A stretch of 64,000 nucleotides of DNA, from the NCBI RefSeq assembly GCF_041359055.1, contig NZ_JBGJKZ010000003.1, positions 124,001-188,000 on the forward strand. The letters are read 5' to 3'. This DNA comes from Paenalcaligenes hominis_A. GTDB lineage: Bacteria; Pseudomonadota; Gammaproteobacteria; Burkholderiales; Burkholderiaceae_B. Below are positions 1-8,129 of this stretch, one piece after another (position 1 is the stretch's first letter; every line of letters begins with the position of its first letter). The notes beneath the pieces were generated by a model. That model worked only from the letters and a program-made list of their open reading frames with translations. It made no database searches and had not been told where the DNA came from. Both the position numbers and the translations under genes were made by a program.

Positions 1-109
1 CAACAAATAAATTACCCGGTAGAGTAAAAGCAAGGCGTAGGTAATCCCAAATGCCTACTGAGCTGGACGCTTGGAGGTCGTAAAACCACTGTAGCGATTG
101 AATATGCAT
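1..109 (-). CDS. 5' end of an unrecognised protein (partial, runs off the window)
   Basis: Reading leftward, an ATG at 109 is preceded by AGGAG six bases upstream, and the frame stays open for 36 codons to the window edge. The visible N-terminus begins MHIQSLQWFYDLQASSS and continues with a mixed hydrophobic stretch (WDYLRLAFTLPGNLFV). That could be the approach to a membrane segment, but too little is visible to name a family. The strong Shine-Dalgarno and uninterrupted frame are the only support. Function unknown. Confidence 0.55.
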   Translation of the reverse strand, partial: MHIQSLQWFYDLQASSSVGIWDYLRLAFTLPGNLFV

Positions 110-283
110 AATAGACTCCTTAGAAGAAAGCCTGTGAACATGCACAAGAGACAAAAATTACCCTGTCTCAATTCAATATAGAAGCGTTCATTAAAGTTGG
201 CAAGGCCTTGTTGCTTAAACGTTATCCCTAGTTTTGGCCTATCTGCTTGTGCGACAGGGGGTAAATGAGGGTTTCAGCTCTTA

Positions 284-778
284 TTAAGAGGATGCCGCAT
301 TGAGGAGTGCTTTTTGTCGTTGTTCAATTTCCTGGCGCAGCTCGCGTCGCATTTGGGCTGCTTTATAGCGCCTTTTTTCATCTTCTGTTGCGGGGATTAG
401 TGCAGGTACAGGCACAGGCTTTTTATCCTGATCATCGACTGCTACCATGGTAAAAAAACAGCTGTTAACGTGACGTACAATACGATTTCGAATGTCTTCA
501 GCTATAACTTTTACGCCAATCTCCATAGAGGTTTTACCCGTGTAATTAACGCTGGCTAAAAAAGTGACAAGTTCGCCCACATGGATAGGCTGCTTAAATG
601 TCACTTGGTCCACACTCAGTGTAACTACATAACGATTAGCATAGCGACTAGCACACGCATAGGCGACTTGATCTAATAATTTCAGAATGGTTCCCCCATG
701 CACATTGCCCGAGAAATTGGCAGTATCGGGGGTCATCAGCACACTCATAGTCAGCTGGTGTGTAGGTAAATCAATCAA
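284..778 (-). CDS. Acyl-CoA thioesterase, hotdog fold (YciA/BACH-like)
   Basis: Predicted cytoplasmic enzyme hydrolysing acyl-CoA to free acid and CoA. The single hotdog domain covers residues 5-120, with the NVHGG motif at 25-29 and the likely catalytic Asp at 36 (LKLLDQVAY), as in YciA/acyl-CoA hydrolase proteins. A charged helical tail rich in Glu, Arg and Gln follows (about 130-164). I place the start at a TTG at 778 because AAGGAG lies exactly six bases upstream; a longer frame from 802 also begins with TTG but would run through that Shine-Dalgarno. The gene stands alone, divergent from the peptide/kinase pair. Chain-length preference cannot be read from sequence. Confidence 0.85.
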   Translation of the reverse strand: MIDLPTHQLTMSVLMTPDTANFSGNVHGGTILKLLDQVAYACASRYANRYVVTLSVDQVTFKQPIHVGELVTFLASVNYTGKTSMEIGVKVIAEDIRNRIVRHVNSCFFTMVAVDDQDKKPVPVPALIPATEDEKRRYKAAQMRRELRQEIEQRQKALLNAASS

Positions 779-1088
779 CGTAAACTCCTTGAGCTTAAAC
801 AAAAAAGAACGAGCTTACCATTGGTGGGTGTAGCGGAAAACATATAAGCCTGTGATGCTTTAAATAGAGCAGGTGCTTTTACTCGCTGCTCTGATGGGTT
901 AGGCCGCAATAAACGTAATTAGTAACGCCTGCTGAAACATTTTTACAGGTATTAGCGGTACCTTATAGGCTCTTGGGCTTAGCCCTTATTATGTGTTGTG
1001 GTTAATGGGCAGTGATGGCGTTTTTGTCTGAACCCTACCGTAAAAATACCCGACGCAGTAATGACTTAGCCATAGTTAAGGTTTCAAT

Positions 1089-1409
1089 ATGTCAAAAAAG
1101 CAAAAAAGTGAACTGAATGAGAAAAAGCAGCGCCGTCGCCGTTTGCTTTCTAGTATAGGAATAGGAATGCTAGGTGCTTATGTAGCCCCCACTTTTTTCA
1201 CAGTCGGCGAGGCTCAAGCACAATGGCGACGTCAGCGTAGCTACTCTCACCCCAGCTATTCACGTTATCGCCGCTCCTACTCCTACTCGTATTCGTATTC
1301 AGCACCCAGCTATCGAGCTCTGCAACGTCAGCGTAGTCGAATTCGTGACTATGCCGAAGATCCATTATTGATTATTGAGGATGCTATTACAGGCTCACGG
1401 AAACGATAG
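1089..1409 (+). CDS. Small exported Ser/Tyr/Arg-rich protein, candidate modified-peptide precursor
   Basis: A 106-residue protein with a basic N-terminus (RRRR at 15-18), a hydrophobic stretch at 19-38 and AQA at 42-44. This looks like a Sec or twin-arginine-like signal peptide cleaved after residue 44. The mature part is low in complexity and rich in Arg, Ser and Tyr, with an alternating Ser-Tyr run at residues 63-71, then an acidic patch (DYAEDP) and a basic C-terminus. AAGG lies seven bases before the ATG. Its stop overlaps the GTG start of the kinase/PqqD gene by one base (TAGTG), so the two are probably translationally coupled. By position and composition it could be the substrate of that enzyme; this is inference. 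No family recognised. Confidence 0.75.
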   Translation: MSKKQKSELNEKKQRRRRLLSSIGIGMLGAYVAPTFFTVGEAQAQWRRQRSYSHPSYSRYRRSYSYSYSYSAPSYRALQRQRSRIRDYAEDPLLIIEDAITGSRKR

Positions 1410-2623
1410 TGACAGATTCGGTTGTTGATTTATGCCTGCCAGGGATCGGGCCGTGTGTACGTATCATCCATGCTCCAGAGGTAACGGCTGCTTTTAACGC
1501 TGCATTAGCTGGCTGTTCAGTTAGCTTTACGCCTCCTCATAACGAGGCACCGCCTTTTTATATTAAAAAAGACAAAGAAGGCTTATGGCAGGGAGAGTGG
1601 ACTAGCCGTGACGAGTTTTACATACCATCTGCGACCTCTGCAGTATGCAGCGTGGTGGGTGAGCTAATGGGGCGCTACTTGGCACAGCAACCAGAGATTT
1701 TGGGCTTACATTGTGCCGCAGTGGAAATAGCAGGTCGATTAATACTCTTTCCAGAGGATAGTCGGGCGGGTAAAAGCACCTTATCAGCGGCTTTTATGGC
1801 AGCTGGTTATAAAGTATTTGGTGACGATGTCTTGGGCTTAACCGCTCAGGGCGAAGGAATAGCTATGGGCGTGGCTCCACGCCTACGATTGCCTCTGCCA
1901 GCGACTTTTTCTGCTGAATTTCTTGATTATTTAAACGATTCACTGCGTCTTTCCGATGAGCGATATGGTTTTGTGCTCCCCTCAGAGTCGCGCTTAGCAC
2001 AACATGCCGAGCGCGCTCCTGTAGGGGCCATTGTCTTATTAGAGCGCAGTCATGATGAGTTAGCGCAAGCGGAACCAGATCTTATTCGTCTTTCAGCAGG
2101 CGAAGGTTTGTTGCAATTACTCTGTCAAAATTTCGCCTACGAGGCTTCTGGCGAGGAGCTTATCACTTTTTTAATGCCGCTAATGCAACGCACGCCGTGT
2201 TATTTATTGCGCTATAGTGAACCGCTTGCAGCGGCGCGCTACTTGGCTGATCAATTAAAGCAACCAACTAGCATAGTGCAAGCAGCCAGCTTGCTCAGTT
2301 ACCCGCCGAATGAGCAAAACGAAGTAGAACAAAATTTAACACCTGATACGGTATGGCAGCCTGTGCAGAATGTAAGTCTCTATGAGCTTGATGACGACTT
2401 ATTTTTAATTCATGCCGATACCGGAGTCATCCATCGATTGAATAGTACGGCTAAAGCTGTGTGGCAGCTGCTGCAACAAGAGCCGTTGTCTGGACTAGAG
2501 ATAAGTGAAGTGCTAGCAGAGTATTTTGAGATAGGCCTAGCGCGTGTACAACGCGATATATTGCCGTTGTTGGCAGCGTTGGCACAAGCCGAGCTGATTA
2601 CTCAGACAAGGAATGAGCAATAG
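1409..2623 (+). CDS. HPr-kinase-like protein fused to a C-terminal PqqD-like domain
   Basis: 404 residues starting at a GTG that overlaps the previous stop. The first part (to about 290) resembles the HPr kinase/phosphorylase fold: a nucleotide loop at 115-124 ending AGKST and an acidic FGDDV motif at 137-141. The loop is PEDSRAGKST, lacking the first glycine of the usual GxxxxGKS, as also happens in divergent HprK-related kinases. Residues 321-398 (VSLYELDDDLFLIHADTG...RLNSTAKAVWQLL) match the PqqD / RiPP-recognition winged-helix fold, which normally binds a precursor peptide. Together they suggest a Ser/Tyr kinase guided to the small protein encoded just upstream. No radical-SAM, protease or exporter gene is adjacent. 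Domain calls are fairly secure; substrate is inferred. Confidence 0.8.
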   Translation: MTDSVVDLCLPGIGPCVRIIHAPEVTAAFNAALAGCSVSFTPPHNEAPPFYIKKDKEGLWQGEWTSRDEFYIPSATSAVCSVVGELMGRYLAQQPEILGLHCAAVEIAGRLILFPEDSRAGKSTLSAAFMAAGYKVFGDDVLGLTAQGEGIAMGVAPRLRLPLPATFSAEFLDYLNDSLRLSDERYGFVLPSESRLAQHAERAPVGAIVLLERSHDELAQAEPDLIRLSAGEGLLQLLCQNFAYEASGEELITFLMPLMQRTPCYLLRYSEPLAAARYLADQLKQPTSIVQAASLLSYPPNEQNEVEQNLTPDTVWQPVQNVSLYELDDDLFLIHADTGVIHRLNSTAKAVWQLLQQEPLSGLEISEVLAEYFEIGLARVQRDILPLLAALAQAELITQTRNEQ

Positions 2624-3439
2624 CTGTAAAGAAATAAAAATGGCGTATATTGGCACAAGATTTACAACTAAGGTTTTTATCTTTATTGAGTTATCAAAGC
2701 TCTCTAAAGAGGCAGCATGACATTTGATTAGAACGCACTGCCATTTAATATCATTGGCATCTAGCTCCTATAAGCAAATTCAAATAACAAAAAAATGAAT
2801 TTGATTTTTCTTATATATTATTCTAGGTGAGTAATTGATTTTTTAACGCACTTTGATATTTATTATTCTTAAATGTTTTTTATTTTATTCAACATAATCG
2901 AACCGTTTTTTGGTAATGATGAATGGGAAAAAGTTTGAGGTTTTAATTGCATATATAAGTTAAAAAATTGGGTATTATGTTCAAAATTTTAATTAACTTA
3001 TTAAATAATAAAACTTAAATAGAAAGCATTGTTTTTTCAGATGCTGTGTCTTTATTTGTATAGTTAAGTTTGCATTTTACCTCTAGTATAAAGACCGATC
3101 TCTGATAGAATTTGACTCTCAAAGAATTGATTAATAGTTTAGTATATTTCTAGAGATCTATTGTAAAATTACCGACTAAAAAAATAACTATTTAGAAGGT
3201 TGGCAATACTGAAGTTTATAAATTCATCCTTTGGTTTTTATCGTGGGTTTGTTATAGGTATTATGAGTACATAAATCACTCCTAGAGGAGTTCTTTTTGG
3301 AATGTATGTAACCCAGTGGAGTTGCCTTTCAATCACTATTGCTAAATAAGTCTTTAGTAACTCAGATGAATGAATAGAAATTAGCTATAAATTATTTTTC
3401 TATTTTTTATTTTAAGTCTCAAGGTTTTATGAGCAGTTT
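2624..3439. other. AT-rich intergenic region at the left edge of the catabolic island
   Basis: About 816 bases with no gene I can support. The stretch from roughly 2780 to 3430 is conspicuously A+T-rich compared with both flanks and has stops in every frame I tried. It begins just after the kinase/PqqD stop with AAATAAAAATGGCG (2632-2645), which resembles the sequence at the tRNA-Ser 3' end at the other side of the island. No convincing terminator, promoter or repeat array was seen. It probably holds decayed or foreign DNA at an insertion boundary; this is inference. Confidence 0.6.
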
Positions 3440-4120
3440 TTAATTAATATTTTTTTCAATAAGTTTAGCGTAATGGTTTTTCATAATAACGCTTGCATAG
3501 TACACATGCTCACTCATTAAAATATCTGCTCTATAAGGATCTTTTTCTATTACAGCCTTCACAATACGGTGATGATCCTCATGGGAATGTTGTATTATGG
3601 CATGCTCTACATCCCATAATACAAACCAATCAGAAGCATAGGGGATTTGTTGGGTTTGGTGAGTAAAACGCTTTAACCAAGGGTTATTAGCTGCCTCTAT
3701 AAATATACTATGTAGTTTGGCGTTCATGGCTTGATAAGGAGCATGATCCTCAGGCAATAGTTTCATTTTGCTTAAAATCTCATCACCTTGAGCTAAACAA
3801 GTTTGTAAAGCATGCACTTGCTCATCGCTCAATCCTTTTGACGCAGCAGTACGGCAAGCTAAACCTTCTAAAACAGATCGTACTTGATATGCGGCCATCA
3901 CATCTTCTAAATCAAAACTACGTACGGTATAGCCTCGCTTAGGCTGATAGTCTATTAACCCTTCATTGGCTAGCGCAGCTAAGGCAGCCCGTATAGGTGT
4001 ACGCGATACACAAAGTTGTTCAGCCATAGGTATTTCTTCTATACGTTGCCCAGGTAAAAAACGCCCTCCCAAAATCCAATTACGTAGAGTATGCGTTACC
4101 TTTTCTGAAAGTGTAGTCAT
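3440..4120 (-). CDS. GntR-family transcriptional regulator, FadR/FCD type
   Basis: 226 residues from an ATG at 4120 with AAGGA eight bases upstream; upstream in-frame ATGs exist but lack spacing to a ribosome site. The N-terminal winged helix-turn-helix is clear (recognition region AEQLCVSRTPIRAALAALANEGLI, about 30-55), followed by an all-helical FCD ligand domain from about residue 75, with His and Asp residues suited to a metal-bound carboxylate site. Divergent from the SDR/TRAP operon and separated from it by two GTATAC palindromes, so it is most likely the local repressor responding to the transported substrate. FCD regulators usually bind small acids. Specific ligand unknown. Confidence 0.9.
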   Translation of the reverse strand: MTTLSEKVTHTLRNWILGGRFLPGQRIEEIPMAEQLCVSRTPIRAALAALANEGLIDYQPKRGYTVRSFDLEDVMAAYQVRSVLEGLACRTAASKGLSDEQVHALQTCLAQGDEILSKMKLLPEDHAPYQAMNAKLHSIFIEAANNPWLKRFTHQTQQIPYASDWFVLWDVEHAIIQHSHEDHHRIVKAVIEKDPYRADILMSEHVYYASVIMKNHYAKLIEKNIN

Positions 4121-4208
4121 GGTAATCATCCTTAATGAAATAAACCCATTATGACGCATCACCTTCTCAGAAGTTAAGTTTATGTATCTAAAACACCAAT
4201 ACGTCGCC

Positions 4209-4224
4209 ATCATGTATACATGAT
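4209..4224. promoter_or_regulatory. Perfect 16-bp palindrome, candidate GntR operator 1
   Basis: ATCATGTATACATGAT is a perfect inverted repeat lying 88 bases upstream of the regulator start and 95 upstream of the first SDR gene. A GTATAC core with flanking T/A is typical of operators bound by FadR-subgroup GntR proteins. It shares the core ATGTATACAT with the second site at 4274. Confidence 0.65.
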
Positions 4225-4273
4225 AGGGGAAAATAAGGGTTTTAGGGTAACCACTTAGTGTTTTTTTGATTTC

Positions 4274-4283
4274 ATGTATACAT
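4274..4283. promoter_or_regulatory. GTATAC palindrome, candidate GntR operator 2
   Basis: ATGTATACAT repeats the core of the upstream palindrome. The two centres are 62 bp apart, close to six helical turns, so two dimers could sit on the same face of the DNA. This site lies 35 bases before the SDR start, where it could block the operon promoter. Confidence 0.6.
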
Positions 4284-4318
4284 AATGGAGTCTCTATTGT
4301 TATCTAGCAGAGTGGTTC

Positions 4319-5086
4319 ATGAGCAAAAAAACACAACGGTTAGCTTTAGTGACAGGTGGCGGTGGCGGTATAGGTAAAGCAGTATGCCGTCGTTTAGCAC
4401 AAAGTGGAATGCGAGTTATTGTTACTGACATAAACAAAGAATTAGCAGAACAAACCGCTTCAGATATAGGTAGTGGACACCTAGCTTATGCGATGGATGT
4501 AGCTTGTGAGCAGTCAGTACAGCAGTTATTCCAGCAAATAGAAACTGAGCAGGGGGCTTTGTCTGTATTGGTATGTGTAGCTGGTCTACTCATCTTACCC
4601 AATGGTGAAAGACCTCTCATAGAAGACACTACTTTAGATATTTGGGATCAAGGTTTCGATGTAAACAGCAAAGGGGCTTTTTTATGTAGTCGAGAGTTTT
4701 TGCGAGCACGTAAAAAGCAGCCTATAGATGGGGCTAGCGTCGTGTTTTTTAGCTCCGTAGCAGCACAGTTGGGTGGATATCGCTCTAGCGCTAGTTATAT
4801 AGCAGCTAAGGCTGCTGTATTAGGCTATGCCAAGGCTTATGCACGTGAAGGGGCTGCTTATGGAATTACGGCAAATACCGTAGCGCCTGGCTTAATAGAT
4901 ACAGATATGTTACGAAACACAGTAAATAGCAGTGGTGCTTTGAATAGTGCGGCCAAAAGCATTCCTTTACAACGTATAGGCACCGTTGATGATGTGGCTA
5001 ATGCTGTTGATTACTTGGTCTCCCCACAAGCGTCTTATCTCACAGGTAGTGTAATAGACGTAAATGGCGGTTATCGGATGCAATGA
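4319..5086 (+). CDS. Short-chain dehydrogenase/reductase (SDR), first gene of the TRAP operon
   Basis: 255 residues, classical SDR length. NAD(P)-binding TGGGGGIG near residues 12-19, an Asp after the second strand (VTDINK) favouring NAD over NADP, VAG in place of the common NNAG, the Ser of FFSSVAAQ, and the YxxxK pair in SASYIAAKAAV. The C-terminus DVNGGYRMQ is usual for the family. The stop overlaps the TRAP small-permease start (ATGA), so it is co-transcribed with the transporter. Likely oxidises a hydroxyl group on the imported compound; the substrate is unknown. Shine-Dalgarno is weak. Confidence 0.88.
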   Translation: MSKKTQRLALVTGGGGGIGKAVCRRLAQSGMRVIVTDINKELAEQTASDIGSGHLAYAMDVACEQSVQQLFQQIETEQGALSVLVCVAGLLILPNGERPLIEDTTLDIWDQGFDVNSKGAFLCSREFLRARKKQPIDGASVVFFSSVAAQLGGYRSSASYIAAKAAVLGYAKAYAREGAAYGITANTVAPGLIDTDMLRNTVNSSGALNSAAKSIPLQRIGTVDDVANAVDYLVSPQASYLTGSVIDVNGGYRMQ

Positions 5087-5607
5087 TTATGAAGCGCGTC
5101 ATAGATTTATTAGCTCAAATTTTAGCGGTAATAGCAGGCTTATCTTTAGTGCTTATGCTTGTGCATGTCACTTTAGATGTTGCGGGGAAATACTTATTTC
5201 ATGCACCGTTACCGGGTACAGCTGAAGTAGTAGCTAGCTATTACATGATTGCGGTGGTGTTTTTACCGTTAGCTTATATAGAAGTGCATAATCGCCCCAT
5301 TTTGGTAGAGCTGTTCTATGACCGCTTTGGCCCCCATTTGCAAGCGGCATGTGACGTAATAGCTTCCTTATGCTCTATTGCTTTCTACTTTTTTTTGGCT
5401 AAAGAGAGCTGGGTTATAGCAATGAAAGCAATGGAAATACGAGAAATTGTTGAAGGTACATGGAAAGTAGTGGTCTGGCCTAGCCGTTTTATTATACCGC
5501 TAGGTTTAGCTATAGCTTGTATAGCCTTACTTCTTCGATTGTGCATGCTGTTAACTGGTAAACGTGCGCAGTTGCGCTCTGAGTCCTCCTCTTCTTTTAA
5601 TCAGTAG
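5083..5607 (+). CDS. TRAP transporter small membrane subunit (DctQ family)
   Basis: 174 residues with four predicted membrane helices (about 10-35, 48-68, 88-110, 130-152), as in DctQ proteins. ATG at 5083 overlaps the SDR stop; a second ATG two codons on is equally possible. Contains the family-like stretch PGTAEVVASYYMIAVVFLPLAYI. Works with the large permease and the binding protein directly downstream in ion-driven uptake of an organic acid. Confidence 0.9.
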   Translation: MIMKRVIDLLAQILAVIAGLSLVLMLVHVTLDVAGKYLFHAPLPGTAEVVASYYMIAVVFLPLAYIEVHNRPILVELFYDRFGPHLQAACDVIASLCSIAFYFFLAKESWVIAMKAMEIREIVEGTWKVVVWPSRFIIPLGLAIACIALLLRLCMLLTGKRAQLRSESSSSFNQ

Positions 5608-5619
5608 TAGGTCTAGTAT

Positions 5620-6936
5620 ATGGAATTGGATCGATCCACTATAGGGATGATAGGCGTAGCCATCACACTTTTGCTTATATTTATACGGGTACCAATAGGG
5701 GTAGCAATGGGCCTAGTAGGCTTAGGAGGTATTGCAGCTATCATGTCTTGGAGCGCAGCCGTAGGCATAGCTAAGGGGATTCCTTACGCACTTATAGGTG
5801 ATTGGAATCTTTCAGCGGTACCTATGTTTTTACTTATGGGTTATATAGCTTCCTCTACTGGACTTACGAATGGTATTTTTCAAGCTGCGCGTATATTTGT
5901 AGGCCGCGTTCCTGGAGCATTAGCCTCGTCTACTGTATTAGGAAGTGCATTATTCGCGTCAGCCTCCGGGTCTAGTGTAGCTACAGCAGCTGCATTTTCT
6001 AGAATCTCTATTCCCGAGATGATGCGCTCTAAGTACGATCCAGCTTTTGCGTCAGGTAGCGTAGCTATAGCAGGCACTTTAGGTTCCTTAATTCCTCCCA
6101 GTGTGCTCTTTATTATTTATGGCATGCTAGCAGACGTGTCTATATCAGCCATGTTTATGGCTGGGGTAGTGCCGGGTATTTTATCAGCGGTTATGTTGGT
6201 TGCGTATATTACGATACGAGCCAAACTAAATCCTACTATTGCACCGCCTGATCACACGGTATATAGCCGTCAAGAAAAAATCGAGACTCTTAAAGATGTA
6301 TGGCCCTTACCAGTACTTATTTTAGGTGTGTTAGGGGGGATATTCGCTGGCATATTTACCGCTACTGAAGCTGGAGCTATAGGTGCAGCCTTAGCCTTGA
6401 TATTGGCTTTAGCTCGTAAGGCACTTACTCGTAAAACCTTTATTAAAGCCTTAGTAGACACCGCAGAAGGCACTGCCGCTATCTTTATTATTGTGGTTGG
6501 GGCCGCTATATTTTCTCGCTTTATGTCTTATAGCAACTTGCCGGGAGTGATGTCCGATTGGCTAGTGTCCTTTAGCGATAATCCCATGATACTGATGATT
6601 GCGATCAGCGGGATCTTTCTAGTGCTAGGCATGGTATTAGAAAGTATTTCTATTATGTTGCTAATGGTGCCGTTGTTATTACCTTTGTTAAATGTCTTGG
6701 ATATTAATCTGATTTGGTTCGGATTAATTATGGTGAAACTATTAGAAATAGGTTTATGCACACCTCCGGTAGGTATGAATGTCTACGTAATTAAAAGTGC
6801 ATTAGGGGACCAAATTAAACTGACAACTATTTTCCGGGGGGTATTCGGCTTTATCTTAGTAGACCTACTTACTTTGGGTCTGTTGCTAGCTTACCCACAA
6901 ATCAGCCTGTGGTTACCTAACTTAATGTCAAGATAG
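5620..6936 (+). CDS. TRAP transporter large permease (DctM family)
   Basis: 438 residues, the usual DctM length, strongly hydrophobic with about 12 helices. Family hallmarks are visible: FLLMGYIASSTGL early, GSALFASASGSSVATAAA and PEMMRSKYDPAFASGSVAIAGTLGSLIPPS in the first half, and TEAGAIGAALALILAL in the middle. Forms the sodium-driven transport channel with DctQ upstream and receives substrate from the DctP protein encoded next. Confidence 0.94.
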   Translation: MELDRSTIGMIGVAITLLLIFIRVPIGVAMGLVGLGGIAAIMSWSAAVGIAKGIPYALIGDWNLSAVPMFLLMGYIASSTGLTNGIFQAARIFVGRVPGALASSTVLGSALFASASGSSVATAAAFSRISIPEMMRSKYDPAFASGSVAIAGTLGSLIPPSVLFIIYGMLADVSISAMFMAGVVPGILSAVMLVAYITIRAKLNPTIAPPDHTVYSRQEKIETLKDVWPLPVLILGVLGGIFAGIFTATEAGAIGAALALILALARKALTRKTFIKALVDTAEGTAAIFIIVVGAAIFSRFMSYSNLPGVMSDWLVSFSDNPMILMIAISGIFLVLGMVLESISIMLLMVPLLLPLLNVLDINLIWFGLIMVKLLEIGLCTPPVGMNVYVIKSALGDQIKLTTIFRGVFGFILVDLLTLGLLLAYPQISLWLPNLMSR

Positions 6937-6988
6937 CTCACAACATTATTTAAATAATTTAAAACTATTCATCAAAAGGAGGCAGTAG

Positions 6989-8119
6989 ATGTATAAATCT
7001 ATTTTTGCAACTACTTTGGTTGCGGGGCTAACATTAGCTGCTTGGTCTGTTCCAGCCAAGGCAGACTTGTACATGGCAACAAATTGGATGACGCCAGTAC
7101 ATATTCTGAATGAAAACCCTTATCAGCGTTGGGCTAAAGATGTCAAAGAAGCGACTGATGGCTCTATAGAGTTTGAGGTGCACTCTTCGGGTTCTTTAGT
7201 GCCTGCTCGCTCTACTATGCAAGGGATACGTGATAACGTCGCTGCTGTGGGGATTGTATACCCAGGTTATACCCCTTCTGAGCAGCCCCTAAATAATGTA
7301 CTCAATGATTTAGTGTTTGTGGCTGATGACGATTTTGCTGCCGCCTTTGCTTTTATAGAACTCGGCATGAGCTCGCCTAGCTTACAAAATGAATGGAAAC
7401 GTAATGGAGGCTTGTTTGCGGGTGGTTATGCTACACCGGTTTATAACTTTATGTGCATGAAGCCAGTGCGTAGTCTGGCCGATGCCAAAGGAATGAAAAC
7501 ACGTACAGCAGGTGGAGCACAAACGGACTGGATTAAGCATATTGGTGGGGTGCCAGTTTCCGTACCTATTGCAGATGTTTACTCTGGCTTAGAGCGAGGA
7601 TCTTTAGATTGCACCCTGTCTGATCCTACTAACTTAGATAAAGGTAATAAATTTTGGGAAGTTGCTAAGTCAGTTACTACTTTGCCTATGGGGGTGGTTT
7701 TAGGTGCTACTTATGTATACAACATTGATTTTTGGCAAAGTCGCACATCTGAAGAGCGCAAGATTTTATTAGACACCATGGCTAAAGGGGTAGCACGCTC
7801 TCAAGTGCAGTACCACATAGGAGTACAAACTGCTCTAGAAGGTGCCAAAGAACGTAACTTAGAAATCATCACACCTGATGAGAGTTTGACTAGTGAGTTA
7901 CAGGTGTTTGCCGAACAGTTTATTGCCGCTTTACCTGAGCAGTCAATAAAAGTACGTAAAGTAGAAGACCCTACTGAGCTTATTCAAGAGTATTTAGGTC
8001 TTTACGATAAGTGGAAAGAATTGGCTAAAGACGTAGATCGCACCGACGAAGAAGCTGTATATGAGTTAGTTTATCAAAACTTATACTCCAAAATTGATGA
8101 AAATACCTTTGGCATGTAA
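6989..8119 (+). CDS. TRAP transporter periplasmic substrate-binding protein (DctP family)
   Basis: 376 residues with a clear signal peptide (MYKSIFATTLVAGLTL...PAKA, cleavage near residue 25). AGGAGG six bases before the ATG is the strongest ribosome site of the operon, fitting the high dose needed for a binding protein. The DctP fold is supported by the GSLVPARSTMQGIRDN region and KTRTAGGAQTDW, whose Arg is the likely carboxylate ligand. It is some 40 residues longer than usual, mostly in the C-terminal helices. Ligand unknown, probably a carboxylic acid. Confidence 0.92.
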   Translation: MYKSIFATTLVAGLTLAAWSVPAKADLYMATNWMTPVHILNENPYQRWAKDVKEATDGSIEFEVHSSGSLVPARSTMQGIRDNVAAVGIVYPGYTPSEQPLNNVLNDLVFVADDDFAAAFAFIELGMSSPSLQNEWKRNGGLFAGGYATPVYNFMCMKPVRSLADAKGMKTRTAGGAQTDWIKHIGGVPVSVPIADVYSGLERGSLDCTLSDPTNLDKGNKFWEVAKSVTTLPMGVVLGATYVYNIDFWQSRTSEERKILLDTMAKGVARSQVQYHIGVQTALEGAKERNLEIITPDESLTSELQVFAEQFIAALPEQSIKVRKVEDPTELIQEYLGLYDKWKELAKDVDRTDEEAVYELVYQNLYSKIDENTFGM

Positions 8120-8129
8120 AGGATAATTC

